A stretch of 51,899 nucleotides of DNA from Bacteroidaceae bacterium (GTDB lineage: Bacteria; Bacteroidota; Bacteroidia; Bacteroidales; Bacteroidaceae): positions 1 through 51,899 of the forward strand of contig JAKSIZ010000011.1 of assembly GCA_024398515.1 (NCBI GenBank). Reading direction: 5' to 3'. The stretch's first letter is position 1; each line of letters opens with the position of its first letter. Position numbers and translations under genes: made by a program. This document shows, piece after piece, positions 15,302 through 24,881 of the stretch. Below the pieces are notes generated by a model, which saw only the letters and a list, made by a program, of their open reading frames with translations, was not told the origin of the DNA and did not search any database.

Positions 15302-16894
15302 CTATGAATACTGTGCTGCGGATGTGGCGCAACGCTCTCCGTCTATGGCGGCAGAGACGATTCCGCCGGCGTAACCGGCACCTTCGCCGCAAGGGAATAA
15401 CCCTTGTATGCGTATGTGGGCAAGGGTTTCGTTGTCGCGAACGATGCGTACTGGCGACGATGTTCTCGTCTCAACGCCTATCATCACAGCCTCATTGGTG
15501 AGGAAACCGCGGCTTGAACTGCCGAATTTTCTGAACCCTTCCTGCAGTCGGCCGACGATAAACTTTGGCATCCAGAAGTGTAGCGGCGACGAAATCAAGC
15601 CTGGTGCATAGCTGCTGCGAGGCAAATCGTAGCTGAGTTTGCCCTTTACGAAGTCGTACATTCGCTGTGCTGGTGCCGTCTGTCGCATGTTTCCCTGTTG
15701 CCAACAGTCGCCTTCGAGTCTTTCCTGGAACGCCATCATTGCGAGCGGATGGGCATTATCCTCTCCTTGCGAAGGGCATAGATTGCCCAAATCTTCGGGT
15801 CTTATTTCTACAACCATACCCGAATTGCTCCGTTGTGTGTCGCGATGCGATGGGCTCATTCCGTTTACAACTCTCTGTCTTGGACCAGTCGCAGCAGGTA
15901 TGACAAACCCTCCAGGGCACATGCAGAAGCTATAAACTCCACGTGCATCAACCTGCGTGACGAAGGAATACTCCGCTGCAGGCAGGTATTGTCCGCGTCC
16001 GTTTCGGTTATGATATTGTATCTGGTCGATGAGTTCGGCTGGATGTTCGAGCCTTACTCCCACTGCAATTCCCTTGGCTTCAAGGTCAACACCACTGTCG
16101 TTGAGCATACGATACACGTCGCGTGCCGAATGTCCTGTGGCAAGAATAACGGAACCACGGTAGGAAACCTCCTTTTTGCCCATTTCATCGGTACATTCTG
16201 CTTCGATGCCAACAACCTTTTCGCCCTCAAAAACGAGGCGTGTCATGCGTGTGGAGAAGTGAATTTCTCCGCCGCATCGTATGATTGTTTCGCGAATATT
16301 CTCGATTACCTTCGGCAACTTATCCGTTCCGATGTGCGGATGTGCATCTGAAAGTATGTTGGTGTTTGCGCCATGCTGACAGAAAATGTTGAGTATTCTC
16401 TCGATGTTTCCGCGTTTTTTGCTGCGGGTATAGAGTTTTCCGTCGCTATAAGCCCCCGCTCCGCCTTCGCCGAAACAGTAGTTGCTTTCGCTGTCAACTT
16501 TATGTGTCTTGGTGATATTGGCAAGGTCTTTCTTGCGCGAATGCACGTCTTTTCCGCGTTCAACGACGATAGGTTTCACGCCAAGTTCGATAAGCCGCAG
16601 CGCAGCAAACAGTCCTGCCGGACCGGCACCAACGACAATGACCTGCCGATTGCCGCTTACGGGATGGTAGTCGATGCGTTGGAACTCATCGTCGTGAGGC
16701 ATTTCATTGATGAAACATCGCACACGAAGGTTTACGAATATGTCGCGATGCCGTGCGTCGATACTCTTTCGCAGCACGCGAATCTTGTTTATTGTCCGTG
16801 CGTCAAACCCCTTTTCCTTTGCCACGAAAAGCCTTATGCGCTCTTCGTCGAACGCCTGCTGAGGCGTAACCCTTATGTCGTATTCGTTGATCAT
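15302..16894 (-). CDS. FAD-dependent oxidoreductase of unknown substrate
   Basis: From the ATG at 16894 (MINEYDIRVTP) the protein is 530 aa; the frame opens at 16942 but upstream codons overlap the promoter. A short N-terminal domain (about 1-80) precedes a Rossmann FAD-binding motif VIVVGAGPAGLFAALRL. Other marks are YCFGEGGAGAYSDGKLYTR, VILATGHSARD and a late GLFPCGEGAGYAGGIVSAA, all typical of a conserved family of FAD-dependent dehydrogenase-like proteins (often called FixC-like). The substrate is unknown. It stands alone, divergent from thrA. The -7 box is only 5 bases before the ATG, so the mRNA may be leaderless. Confidence 0.85.
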   Translation of the reverse strand: MINEYDIRVTPQQAFDEERIRLFVAKEKGFDARTINKIRVLRKSIDARHRDIFVNLRVRCFINEMPHDDEFQRIDYHPVSGNRQVIVVGAGPAGLFAALRLIELGVKPIVVERGKDVHSRKKDLANITKTHKVDSESNYCFGEGGAGAYSDGKLYTRSKKRGNIERILNIFCQHGANTNILSDAHPHIGTDKLPKVIENIRETIIRCGGEIHFSTRMTRLVFEGEKVVGIEAECTDEMGKKEVSYRGSVILATGHSARDVYRMLNDSGVDLEAKGIAVGVRLEHPAELIDQIQYHNRNGRGQYLPAAEYSFVTQVDARGVYSFCMCPGGFVIPAATGPRQRVVNGMSPSHRDTQRSNSGMVVEIRPEDLGNLCPSQGEDNAHPLAMMAFQERLEGDCWQQGNMRQTAPAQRMYDFVKGKLSYDLPRSSYAPGLISSPLHFWMPKFIVGRLQEGFRKFGSSSRGFLTNEAVMIGVETRTSSPVRIVRDNETLAHIRIQGLFPCGEGAGYAGGIVSAAIDGERCATSAAQYS

Positions 16895-16899
16895 GAGTG

Positions 16900-16931
16900 C
16901 AAAGTTACGAATAATAATGCAAATAAACAAG
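16900..16931 (-). promoter_or_regulatory. Promoter of the FAD oxidoreductase, probably leaderless
   Basis: TAACTTTG (16900-16907) with CTTG (16928-16931) 20 bp upstream on the minus strand. Since the ATG is at 16894, transcription would start at or within a few bases of the start codon. Confidence 0.55.
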
Positions 16932-17063
16932 CGATACGGCAATATGTTTTTTGCGACACAGGTGAAAATATCCCGTTGTGTGAAGTGATTGCCCTTTCAG
17001 GGCGTTCATTTCAACCGAATACTTTGCCTGTGCTCGTTTCCCGACTTGTGCGGATGGGTTGGG

Positions 17064-17184
17064 AAAGTTGAACGCTTAACTCGGAAAAACATTGCTGCAA
17101 TGTTGACTCCAACATTGCTCCAATGTTCGGACCAACATTGCTGCAATGTTTGGCGGAGTATAAAGGTCGTTCCGTGAAACGCTA
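17064..17184. repeat. Triple-palindrome intergenic element B
   Basis: Three 17-bp palindromes of the word AACATTGCTGCAATGTT start at 17088, 17111 and 17134 (23-bp period; spacers GACTCC and CGGACC). The middle copy has CTCC. Right flank TGGCGGAGTATAAAGGTCGT matches those of elements A and E; the left flank AACGCTTAACTCGGAAA is its rough inverse. It lies in the 400-base space between the divergent FAD oxidoreductase and thrA genes; the remainder of that space (16932-17063) shows no other feature. Confidence 0.85.
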
Positions 17185-17236
17185 ACGCTCGCATGAACAA
17201 AAAATAAGCGTGAAATGAAAAAAATAATAGCTTTTA

Positions 17237-17268
17237 TGTGAATATGTCATAGGAATTCATTACCTTTG
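17237..17268 (+). promoter_or_regulatory. Promoter of thrA
   Basis: TACCTTTG at 17261-17268 with TGTG (17237-17240) 20 bp upstream, a 3-of-4 match to TTTG. The leader of about 20 bases contains TATATATATATAGGA just before the ATG. That is too short for a classical threonine attenuator. Confidence 0.55.
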
Positions 17269-17295
17269 TAGGCTGTTATATATATATAGGAATAA

Positions 17296-19725
17296 ATGAA
17301 AGTTATGAAGTTTGGCGGAACATCCGTAGGTTCCGTAAAAAGCATTCTTGCACTAAAGAAGATTGTTGAATCCGAGAAAGGTCAGGTAATCGTAGTCGTC
17401 AGTGCCCTTGGCGGCATCACAGACAAGTTAATAGCAACATCGAATCTTGCGCTGAAGGGCGACAAGACATACAGCGATGAGTTTGCTGCAATGGTGACGC
17501 GCCACCACGAAATGATTGATACAATCATCAGCGATGAGAAAGACAAGAAAGAACTCCTGCAATATGTTGACACGCTCTTCGATGAGTTGAAGAGCATCTA
17601 TCTCGGAGTATATCTTATTCACGACCTTAGCCAGAAGACCATCGCAACCATCGTCAGCTATGGCGAACGACTGAGCAGCCGCATCGTCGCAACGCTCATC
17701 GACGGTGCCGCATGGTTTGATTCACGCGAGTTTATAAAGACAGAAACGAAGCACGGACACTACCTGCTGAACGGCGAAATGACCGAAGCGCTTGTGAAGA
17801 AAGCCTTCAAGACCATTCCGCAAAAGAGCGTAGTGCCTGGTTTTATAGCAACAGATGGCGAGACAGGCGAGACAACCAACCTCGGCAGAGGCGGCAGCGA
17901 CTACACCGCAGCCATACTTGCAGCCACACTTAATGCAAAACAATTAGAGATTTGGACCGACGTGAACGGCTTCATGACCGCCGATCCACGAGTAATATCA
18001 ACGGCATATACCATCCGCGAACTGAGCTATACCGAAGCAATGGAGCTTTGTAACTTCGGCGCAAAGGTGATATATCCGCCAACGATTTACCCTGTCTGCC
18101 AGAAGAATATACCTATATACGTTAAAAACACATTCAATGTCAAGGACAGGGGAACCGTCATAAAGCAACGCGTTGAGGCTAACGAGAAACCGATTAAAGG
18201 TATATCAAGCATATCGGGAACGAGCCTCATCACCGTCGCAGGTCTTTCAATGGTGGGCGTAATTGGCGTGAACCGACGCATCTTCTCGTGCCTTGCAGAG
18301 AACGGAATATCTGTCTTTCTCGTGTCACAAGCCTCGTCGGAGAACAATACATCAATCGGTGTACGCGACGAAGACTGCAAGACAGCGATAAAAGTATTGA
18401 ACAAAGAGTTCGCGAAAGAGATAAAGACAGGCGCAATGTTCCCTATGTCGGCTGAAAGTGGACTGGCAACTGTGGCTATCGTAGGCGAGAATATGAAGCA
18501 CACCACGGGTATTGCCGGCAAGTTGTTTGGCTCGTTGGGACGTGCCGGAATCAACGTCATAGCCTGTGCACAGGGTGCAAGCGAGACAAACATATCGTTT
18601 GTTGTTGACAGTAAATCGCTCCGAAAGGCCCTCAATACGCTCCATGACAGTTTTTTTCTCTCTGAGTACCAAGTGTTGAATTTGTTTGTCTGCGGCATTG
18701 GTACTGTAGGAGGAAACCTCTTGGAACAGATACGCAGCCAATACGACAAGTTGAAAAAGACACGCAGATTGAAACTTAACGTGGTGGGAATAGCCTCATC
18801 AAAGCATGCGATATTCAATCGCGACGGCATCAACCTCGATAATTATCGTGAGGAATTAATGACATCGCAGTCAAGCAATGTCAACAAATTGAAGGAAAAT
18901 ATACTGTCGATGAACATATTCAATAGCGTGTTCGTTGACTGTACAGCCTCAGCCGAGGTGTCAAACATGTACAAGGATTTGCTTGAACATAACATCTCGG
19001 TAGTCGCTGCAAACAAAATTGCTGCGTCGGCAGACTATGCAAGTTACAAGACTTTAAAGGAGACTGCCGTGAAGAAAAGCGTTCGTTTCCTCTTTGAAAC
19101 AAACGTGGGCGCAGGACTTCCTATCATCAATACCATAGATAATATGTGTAACTCGGGCGATAAGATACTGAAGATTGAGGCAGTGCTTAGCGGCACGCTG
19201 AACTTCATATTCAATGAAATCGCCGCCGATGTACCGTTCTCCGAGACAGTTCGTCGCGCCAAGGAACAAGGCTACAGCGAACCAGATCCACGTATCGACC
19301 TCTGTGGAAAGGACGTAATACGCAAGCTCGTGATACTTTCGCGCGAGGCTGGATACAAGGTTGAGCAGGAAGATGTGGAGAAACATCTGTTCGTTCCTGA
19401 CAAGTTGTTCAAGGGAAGTCTGGATAATTTCTGGAAACATCTGCCTGAACTTGATGCCGATTTCGAGAAAGAACGTGCACAACTTGAGAAAGAAGGCAAG
19501 CGCTGGCGCTTCATTGCAAAGCTCGAAAAGGGCAAGACATCCGTCTCGCTTCAAGCAGTTGGCAAGCAACATCCGTTCTATCCACTTGAAGGATCGAACA
19601 ACATAATACTCCTTACTACAGAACGTTACAAGAAGTATCCAATGCAGATACAAGGCTATGGAGCCGGTGCAGACGTAACGGCAGCAGGAGTTTTTGCAGA
19701 CATAATGAGTATAGCAAACATATAA
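17296..19725 (+). CDS. thrA: Bifunctional aspartokinase / homoserine dehydrogenase
   Basis: The 809-aa fusion catalyses the first and third steps from aspartate to threonine and methionine. The N-terminal kinase (about 1-290) starts with MKFGGTSVGSV and includes the FIATDGETGETTNLGRGGSD region. ACT domains follow (about 310-460, with GSLGRAGINVIACAQG). The C-terminal dehydrogenase has the NAD(P) loop FVCGIGTVGGNLLEQI near 465-480 and the family signature around EAVLSGTLNFIFNE (about 635-648). ACT domains imply feedback inhibition by threonine. GGA precedes the ATG by 5 bases. It is the first gene of a unit with a secreted protein and thrC. A homoserine kinase gene, which often lies between thrA and thrC, is not here. 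Confidence 0.95.
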   Translation: MKVMKFGGTSVGSVKSILALKKIVESEKGQVIVVVSALGGITDKLIATSNLALKGDKTYSDEFAAMVTRHHEMIDTIISDEKDKKELLQYVDTLFDELKSIYLGVYLIHDLSQKTIATIVSYGERLSSRIVATLIDGAAWFDSREFIKTETKHGHYLLNGEMTEALVKKAFKTIPQKSVVPGFIATDGETGETTNLGRGGSDYTAAILAATLNAKQLEIWTDVNGFMTADPRVISTAYTIRELSYTEAMELCNFGAKVIYPPTIYPVCQKNIPIYVKNTFNVKDRGTVIKQRVEANEKPIKGISSISGTSLITVAGLSMVGVIGVNRRIFSCLAENGISVFLVSQASSENNTSIGVRDEDCKTAIKVLNKEFAKEIKTGAMFPMSAESGLATVAIVGENMKHTTGIAGKLFGSLGRAGINVIACAQGASETNISFVVDSKSLRKALNTLHDSFFLSEYQVLNLFVCGIGTVGGNLLEQIRSQYDKLKKTRRLKLNVVGIASSKHAIFNRDGINLDNYREELMTSQSSNVNKLKENILSMNIFNSVFVDCTASAEVSNMYKDLLEHNISVVAANKIAASADYASYKTLKETAVKKSVRFLFETNVGAGLPIINTIDNMCNSGDKILKIEAVLSGTLNFIFNEIAADVPFSETVRRAKEQGYSEPDPRIDLCGKDVIRKLVILSREAGYKVEQEDVEKHLFVPDKLFKGSLDNFWKHLPELDADFEKERAQLEKEGKRWRFIAKLEKGKTSVSLQAVGKQHPFYPLEGSNNIILLTTERYKKYPMQIQGYGAGADVTAAGVFADIMSIANI

Positions 19726-19750
19726 TTTATTAACAAAAAGAACAAGATCA

Positions 19751-22303
19751 ATGAAAAATTATTACAAATTTTTTGTGCTTGCAATGGCTATGGTCTTCGC
19801 GTTGACCGCAAATGCAGGCAAGAAGAGTGGGAAACAAATCGCTCCATCATTAGTGAAAACCGCCAAGCAAATGGCTAAAAAGTCAAAGGCAACAAAGTTG
19901 GCTGCTGACTTCACAGCACACAAGGCAAAGCATCAGAAGGTAAGCCGCACGTTGAAGAAAGCCGCAATTGGCAAGACTGCAACATACACCGTGACCGCTA
20001 CAAACCTTAAATACGAGGATTGCACCGATGAGTATGATTCGTTCGGATTTGTAATGTATGCAATTGGTGCGACTCATACTGTTGAACTTTGGGTAGATAC
20101 AAAGCAGTTTGTAGGCACATATTCTACAAATCAAGTTGACCTCGAATACTCATATTTGCATGATGGAAACGATTACATCATGATAAAGTCATGTAATTTC
20201 ACTACAACAGAATCATCAGATGGCGCCAGAACACTCAAGGGAACTATCACTGGTGAGGATGGAAATACCTATAAACTTGACCTCTCATACGTGAAGCCAA
20301 TGAAGTCAAGAGAGGAAAGCATTACAATTCCTGATGCAGAGTTGTATGATGAAATGGCTTCTTACGGCTATTTTGAAGCCGCTGGATTCAACTCTGCTGG
20401 CACACGTTATGTTGATGTTTGCATAAACAGCAATAAACTTGTAGGCTCATACGTTACAAGTGACTGCGACGATTACTACACGTTTGTTGCAAGCATTGCA
20501 GGTGTTGACACAGTATATTATGACCTCGTTGATGCCGACATCACTGTTGCTATGCAAGGAACAGACAAGGCTCTTATCACAGGAAAACTGCTTTGCCAAA
20601 GCGAAGTTGACGAGAAAGATGTACCGGAATTTACAATTTCAATGACTTGCGACGTAGAAATAGCAAGCACTGGATTGGAGTTTGATGCTACTGACGACGA
20701 CTTTAACTACAACTTTACTGCAAGCGATGATATCATTGTCGATACAGAATACTTCAATGAATATGGTGTTCTCTATGTAGATGCAACTTCAGCAGACGGC
20801 TCAACCTACGTAGGACTTGAGTTCAATGTTGATAAGATTGACGACGTGATAGGCATTCCAGAAGGTACGTATGAAATCAATTCAACATGGGACGCAGGTA
20901 CAGTTACTGCTTCAGAAGGTGTAGATGAAGATGGCTATGTGATTTATTCTTTTGCCGGAACAATGGACGAAGATGGATATTTTGAAAATCCTATGTGGTT
21001 CCTTGTTGGAGGTACAGTTACTGTTAAGAATGACAATGGCAAACTTAATATCGTTGTTGATGCAGTGAACTCGTATGGTTGTGAAATTAAGGCAACGATT
21101 GTAACCGAAGCCAAAGCACCAAAACCAGACCCAGTTCCTGGTGAAAACCTAATCGCTAATGGCTCTTTCGAGACTTGGACTTCAGATACACAGCCTACAG
21201 GATGGGAAGGATGGCAGATAACCGATAAGGGTAATACTGGTGGCGCTTCCCTCTCACAGACTACAAACAGCTATGACGGAACGTATGCTTGCTACGTTGC
21301 TGGCGATACTAAGAACAAGCGACTCTCTACAGAAATGCTTACTCTTAAGGCAGGAACATACTACGTTCAGTTCTATGCAAAGGCAGCCGACGGCACAGGT
21401 GCAATCAAACCAGGATACGCAACAAAACAAGCTAATGGTGATGCTCAATACACATATATTTATGGTGATGCAACTGTTGACTTGACATCCGACTGGCAAA
21501 AGGTTCTCTATAGCTTTGAGCTTGAAGAAAAGACAGACATCGCTATGCTCATCATGAACTACAAGAACTCTGGTGCCTGCATCATCGATGCTTATCAACT
21601 TTGGCTTGAAGGCAGCACTCCAACCCCTCCAATCGAAGGCGAAGTTTACTCAATCGACTTTACACAAGGCATGGATGGTTGGACTATCGACGATGTAAAT
21701 ATGCCTACAGGACTCACATACGTTTGGAAGCAGGACAACAAATTTGGTATGAAAGCAAGTGCATACGTAAATAAAATAAACTATGCTGCCGAATCTTGGA
21801 TATTATCACCTGCAATTGACTTTACACAGAACTCCGTAACATCAGCCGAGTTGAAGATAAACCATGCAGTAAACTATACAGAAACTCCAACACAATTCCT
21901 TTCTGTACTCGCATCAACCGACCAGAGGAATTGGGAAGAACTGACACTTTCTGCTTGGCCAAAAGGCGATAGCTGGGATTATATCGACGCAACTGCTGAC
22001 CTCAGCAAGTATGCAGGAAAGAAGTTCTACATCGCATTCCGCTATGCAAGTACGACAAGTTCTGCTCCTACTTGGGAGATTAAGAGCGTGAATGTGACTG
22101 CATCTGCAACTCCTGATGTTCTAACTGGTGATGCTGACGAAGACGGTTCGGTTACTGTTTCCGACATCACAGCTATTGCAGCTTACATACTCGGTCAGAA
22201 TCCAAGTCCATTCAATATGACAAATGCCGACGTTGACGGCGACAAGGCTATTACAGTTACTGATATTACTGGAACAGCTTCAATAATCTTAGGAATAAAA
22301 TAA
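19751..22303 (+). CDS. Large secreted protein with CBM-like and choice-of-anchor-like domains and dockerin-like tail
   Basis: This 850-aa protein begins with a signal peptide (MKNYYKFFVLAMAMVFALTANA) and a Lys-rich stretch. Residues ~75-450 form Asp-rich beta repeats. About 460-620 (NLIANGSFETW ... ACIIDAYQLWLEG) resembles a carbohydrate-binding jelly roll. About 630-790 (YSIDFTQGMDGW ... WEIKSVNVTA) resembles the DUF5017/choice-of-anchor-J fold. It ends with two dockerin-like segments, GDADEDGSVTVSDIT and ADVDGDKAITVTDIT. No enzymatic motif is evident, so binding at the cell surface is the best inference. It starts 25 bases after thrA and ends 6 bases before thrC, an unusual position for a secreted protein. 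Confidence 0.85.
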   Translation: MKNYYKFFVLAMAMVFALTANAGKKSGKQIAPSLVKTAKQMAKKSKATKLAADFTAHKAKHQKVSRTLKKAAIGKTATYTVTATNLKYEDCTDEYDSFGFVMYAIGATHTVELWVDTKQFVGTYSTNQVDLEYSYLHDGNDYIMIKSCNFTTTESSDGARTLKGTITGEDGNTYKLDLSYVKPMKSREESITIPDAELYDEMASYGYFEAAGFNSAGTRYVDVCINSNKLVGSYVTSDCDDYYTFVASIAGVDTVYYDLVDADITVAMQGTDKALITGKLLCQSEVDEKDVPEFTISMTCDVEIASTGLEFDATDDDFNYNFTASDDIIVDTEYFNEYGVLYVDATSADGSTYVGLEFNVDKIDDVIGIPEGTYEINSTWDAGTVTASEGVDEDGYVIYSFAGTMDEDGYFENPMWFLVGGTVTVKNDNGKLNIVVDAVNSYGCEIKATIVTEAKAPKPDPVPGENLIANGSFETWTSDTQPTGWEGWQITDKGNTGGASLSQTTNSYDGTYACYVAGDTKNKRLSTEMLTLKAGTYYVQFYAKAADGTGAIKPGYATKQANGDAQYTYIYGDATVDLTSDWQKVLYSFELEEKTDIAMLIMNYKNSGACIIDAYQLWLEGSTPTPPIEGEVYSIDFTQGMDGWTIDDVNMPTGLTYVWKQDNKFGMKASAYVNKINYAAESWILSPAIDFTQNSVTSAELKINHAVNYTETPTQFLSVLASTDQRNWEELTLSAWPKGDSWDYIDATADLSKYAGKKFYIAFRYASTTSSAPTWEIKSVNVTASATPDVLTGDADEDGSVTVSDITAIAAYILGQNPSPFNMTNADVDGDKAITVTDITGTASIILGIK

Positions 22304-22309
22304 GACTAA

Positions 22310-23614
22310 ATGCAGTATTACAGCACAAATCAAAAAGCCCCTTTTGCCACGCTTGAAAAAGCTGTGGTAAAGGGGCTTGCCGAAGACAAAGGGTTATACA
22401 TGCCCGAGAGAATAAACGTGTTGCCGAAAGAGTTCTTCGACAATATTCAGGACATGACATTTCAGGACATAGCTTACAATGTAGCTGCTGCGTTCTTTGC
22501 CGAGGATGTTGACGAAGATGCTTTGCAGCATATTGTTTATGAAACCTTGAACTTTGATTGTCCTGTGGTAAATGTCAACGATAACATCTATTCGCTTGAA
22601 CTCTTCCACGGACCAACACTTGCCTTTAAGGATGTCGGCGCACGCTTCATGGCACGACTGCTTCAGTATTTCATCCGAATGGAAAATACCACCGAAGAAG
22701 TCAATGTGCTCGTAGCAACATCTGGCGATACAGGTTCAGCTGTGGCTAATGGATTCCTCGGAGTCGAAGGCATTCACGTTTATGTGCTTTATCCAAAAGG
22801 TAAGGTTTCGCCAATACAAGAATGCCAGTTCACTACGCTTGGGCAAAACATTACAGCAATAGAAGTTGATGGCGTGTTTGATGATTGCCAGGCTTTGGTG
22901 AAGCAAGCATTTATGGATGCAGAACTCAATGCAAAGATGAAACTCACCTCTGCCAACAGCATCAACGTAGCACGATTCCTGCCACAGGCATTCTACTACT
23001 TCAATGCCTACGCACAACTAAAGCGCATCGGAAAAGCTGACAACCTTGTTGTTTGTACTCCAAGCGGAAACTTCGGTAATATCTGTGCTGGATTGTTTGC
23101 AAAGAAAATGGGCTTGCCAGTAAAGCGATTTATTGCTGCCAACAATGCAAACGACGTATTCTATGAGTTCCTTCAAACAGGCGAATACAATCCTCGTCCT
23201 TCTATACAGACCATTGCCAATGCTATGGATGTGGGTGACCCATCGAACTTCGCACGTATATTCGACCTTTATGGCAAGAGTCATGAGGCAATATGCAGTG
23301 ATATTAGTGGTGCAACATACACCGATGCACAGATAGCCGACACTATAAAAGAGGTATATCGCAATACAAACTATCTTTGCGACCCGCATGGTGCCTGTGG
23401 TTATCGTGCGTTGAAGGAAGGATTAAATGCCGATGAAGTTGGCGTATTCCTTGAAACAGCGCACCCAGCAAAGTTCAAGGACACGGTTGAAGGTATCATT
23501 GGAAGTGAAGTCGCAATACCAGACAAACTTGCGGCATTCATGCAAGGCGAGAAGAAAAGCGTGCCACTAAGCAAGGATTTCGCTGACTTCAAAACCTATC
23601 TGATGAACCTGTAA
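22310..23614 (+). CDS. thrC: Threonine synthase
   Basis: Converts O-phosphohomoserine to threonine and phosphate with PLP. At 434 aa it is of the longer, E. coli-like class. The N-terminus MQYYSTNQKAPFATLEKAV and the PLP lysine K107 in GPTLAFKDVGARF are typical, as is ATSGDTGSAVANGF (about 143-156), which binds the cofactor phosphate. CDPHGACGYRAL is found near 358-369. It closes the thr unit. No terminator is evident, and a new promoter for bamD begins about 24 bases after its stop. Confidence 0.95.
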   Translation: MQYYSTNQKAPFATLEKAVVKGLAEDKGLYMPERINVLPKEFFDNIQDMTFQDIAYNVAAAFFAEDVDEDALQHIVYETLNFDCPVVNVNDNIYSLELFHGPTLAFKDVGARFMARLLQYFIRMENTTEEVNVLVATSGDTGSAVANGFLGVEGIHVYVLYPKGKVSPIQECQFTTLGQNITAIEVDGVFDDCQALVKQAFMDAELNAKMKLTSANSINVARFLPQAFYYFNAYAQLKRIGKADNLVVCTPSGNFGNICAGLFAKKMGLPVKRFIAANNANDVFYEFLQTGEYNPRPSIQTIANAMDVGDPSNFARIFDLYGKSHEAICSDISGATYTDAQIADTIKEVYRNTNYLCDPHGACGYRALKEGLNADEVGVFLETAHPAKFKDTVEGIIGSEVAIPDKLAAFMQGEKKSVPLSKDFADFKTYLMNL

Positions 23615-23637
23615 CCTGTGAAATAATCTTAATTTAT

Positions 23638-23668
23638 TTTGTAATCTTTGACGAAAACGCTAATTTTG
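23638..23668 (+). promoter_or_regulatory. Promoter of the bamD unit
   Basis: TTTG (23638-23641) and TAATTTTG (23661-23668) are 19 bp apart. The predicted transcript starts close to 23675, about a dozen bases before the ATG at 23687. That supports 23687 over the TTG at 23648 as the bamD start. Confidence 0.6.
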
Positions 23669-23686
23669 CACGTTCAAAACGCTGAA

Positions 23687-24523
23687 ATGAATAAGTATAA
23701 TTCAACATTATTGCTCCTATTGTCGCTGCTTTTCGTTACGAGCAGCTGCAGTAGCACGTTCAATCAACTGATGAAGACAGATGACTACGACTTCAAATAC
23801 GAAGCCGCAAAGGAGTATTTTACTGAGGGTAAATATACCAAAGCTGCCACTCTGTTGCAAGAAGTTGTGAACATGAACAAAGGCACAGACAAAGGCGAAG
23901 AGAACCTCTATATGCTTGGAATGGCAGAGTTTTGTTTGAAAGACTACGAAGCATCATCCGAGTATTTCAAAAAATACGCTTCTTCATATCCGAAGGGAAT
24001 CTATGTTGAGAATGCTTATTACTACTATGCACAGTCGCTCTATAACAGTACACCAGAGGTTGCACTTGACCAAAGCGACACATACAGCGCGATAAAAGCA
24101 TTTCAGGAATACATTGACTTGTTCCCAGAATCAAAGCTTAAGGAGACGGCTCAGCAAAAACTATTCGTTTTGCAAGACAAGTTAGTGCAGAAAGAATTGC
24201 TCAATGCAAAGTTGTATTACGACCTTGGTCCGTATTTCGGTAATTGCAGTTCTGGTACTGAAAACAACTATGAGTCCTGTATCATAACGGCACAGAACGC
24301 ATTAAAGGACTATCCATACACTTCATATCGCGAAGAGTTCAGTCTTCTAATAATGAAAAGCAAGTATGCACTTGCCAATCAGAGTGTGGAAGAAAAGAAA
24401 TTGGATCGTTATCGTGATGCTGAAGACGAATGCTATGGCTTCATCAATGAATACCCTGATTCAAAGGAAAAGGAAACTGCGCTGAAGTACATCGCACATT
24501 GCAAGAAATATCTTAAAGATTAG
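23687..24523 (+). CDS. bamD: Outer membrane protein assembly factor BamD (lipoprotein)
   Basis: From the ATG at 23687 the protein is 278 aa. It has a lipoprotein signal MNKYNSTLLLLLSLLFVTSSCS with the lipidated cysteine after TSS. TPR-like helices follow (ADDYDF-type start, YAAAKEYF-like motifs, PKGIYVENAYYYYAQSLY at about 105-125, YAFYEFIDLFPES-like motif near 150). BamD is the periplasmic outer-membrane lipoprotein that works with BamA to insert beta-barrel proteins. In Bacteroidetes it is commonly followed by the omega-like and DUF4293 genes, exactly as here (19 bases to the next gene). Confidence 0.85.
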   Translation: MNKYNSTLLLLLSLLFVTSSCSSTFNQLMKTDDYDFKYEAAKEYFTEGKYTKAATLLQEVVNMNKGTDKGEENLYMLGMAEFCLKDYEASSEYFKKYASSYPKGIYVENAYYYYAQSLYNSTPEVALDQSDTYSAIKAFQEYIDLFPESKLKETAQQKLFVLQDKLVQKELLNAKLYYDLGPYFGNCSSGTENNYESCIITAQNALKDYPYTSYREEFSLLIMKSKYALANQSVEEKKLDRYRDAEDECYGFINEYPDSKEKETALKYIAHCKKYLKD

Positions 24524-24542
24524 AATGTAATTTATAAATAAA

Positions 24543-24881
24543 ATGGTTGACTACAAAAAAGCAAAAGCACCGACAAACACTGTGACTCGTGACATCGTTG
24601 ACCTCGCTGAAGAGACAGGCAACATCTATGAGTCGGTTGCAATTATCAGTAAGCGTGCAAACCAGATTGGCGCTGACATCAAGGATGAACTAAGTAAGAA
24701 ACTCGCAGAATTTTCTGCATACAACGACTCTCTCGATGAGGTTTTCGAGAATCGTGAACAGATTGAAATCTCTCGTTACTACGAGAAATTGCCAAAGCCA
24801 TCACTTCTCGCAACTGAAGAGTTCGTTGACGGAAAGGTCTATTACCGCGACCCATCTAAGGAACAAGCTGACCAGATATGA
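24543..24881 (+). CDS. rpoZ: RNA polymerase omega/Rpb6-like subunit
   Basis: This 112-aa protein begins MVDYKKAKAPTNTVTRDI and contains GNIYESVAIISKRANQIG, the Rpb6/omega-type motif, followed by EIKDELSKKL-like helices and EQIEISRYYEKLPKP. It is the form generally annotated as the omega subunit in Bacteroidetes, which stabilises the beta-prime subunit. Its last four bases (ATGA, 24878-24881) overlap the start of the DUF4293 gene, indicating translational coupling. Confidence 0.85.
   Translation: MVDYKKAKAPTNTVTRDIVDLAEETGNIYESVAIISKRANQIGADIKDELSKKLAEFSAYNDSLDEVFENREQIEISRYYEKLPKPSLLATEEFVDGKVYYRDPSKEQADQI

Noticed and set aside
17261-17295. Threonine attenuator leader before thrA
   Set aside because: The predicted leader is about 20 bases, too short for a leader peptide and alternative hairpins.
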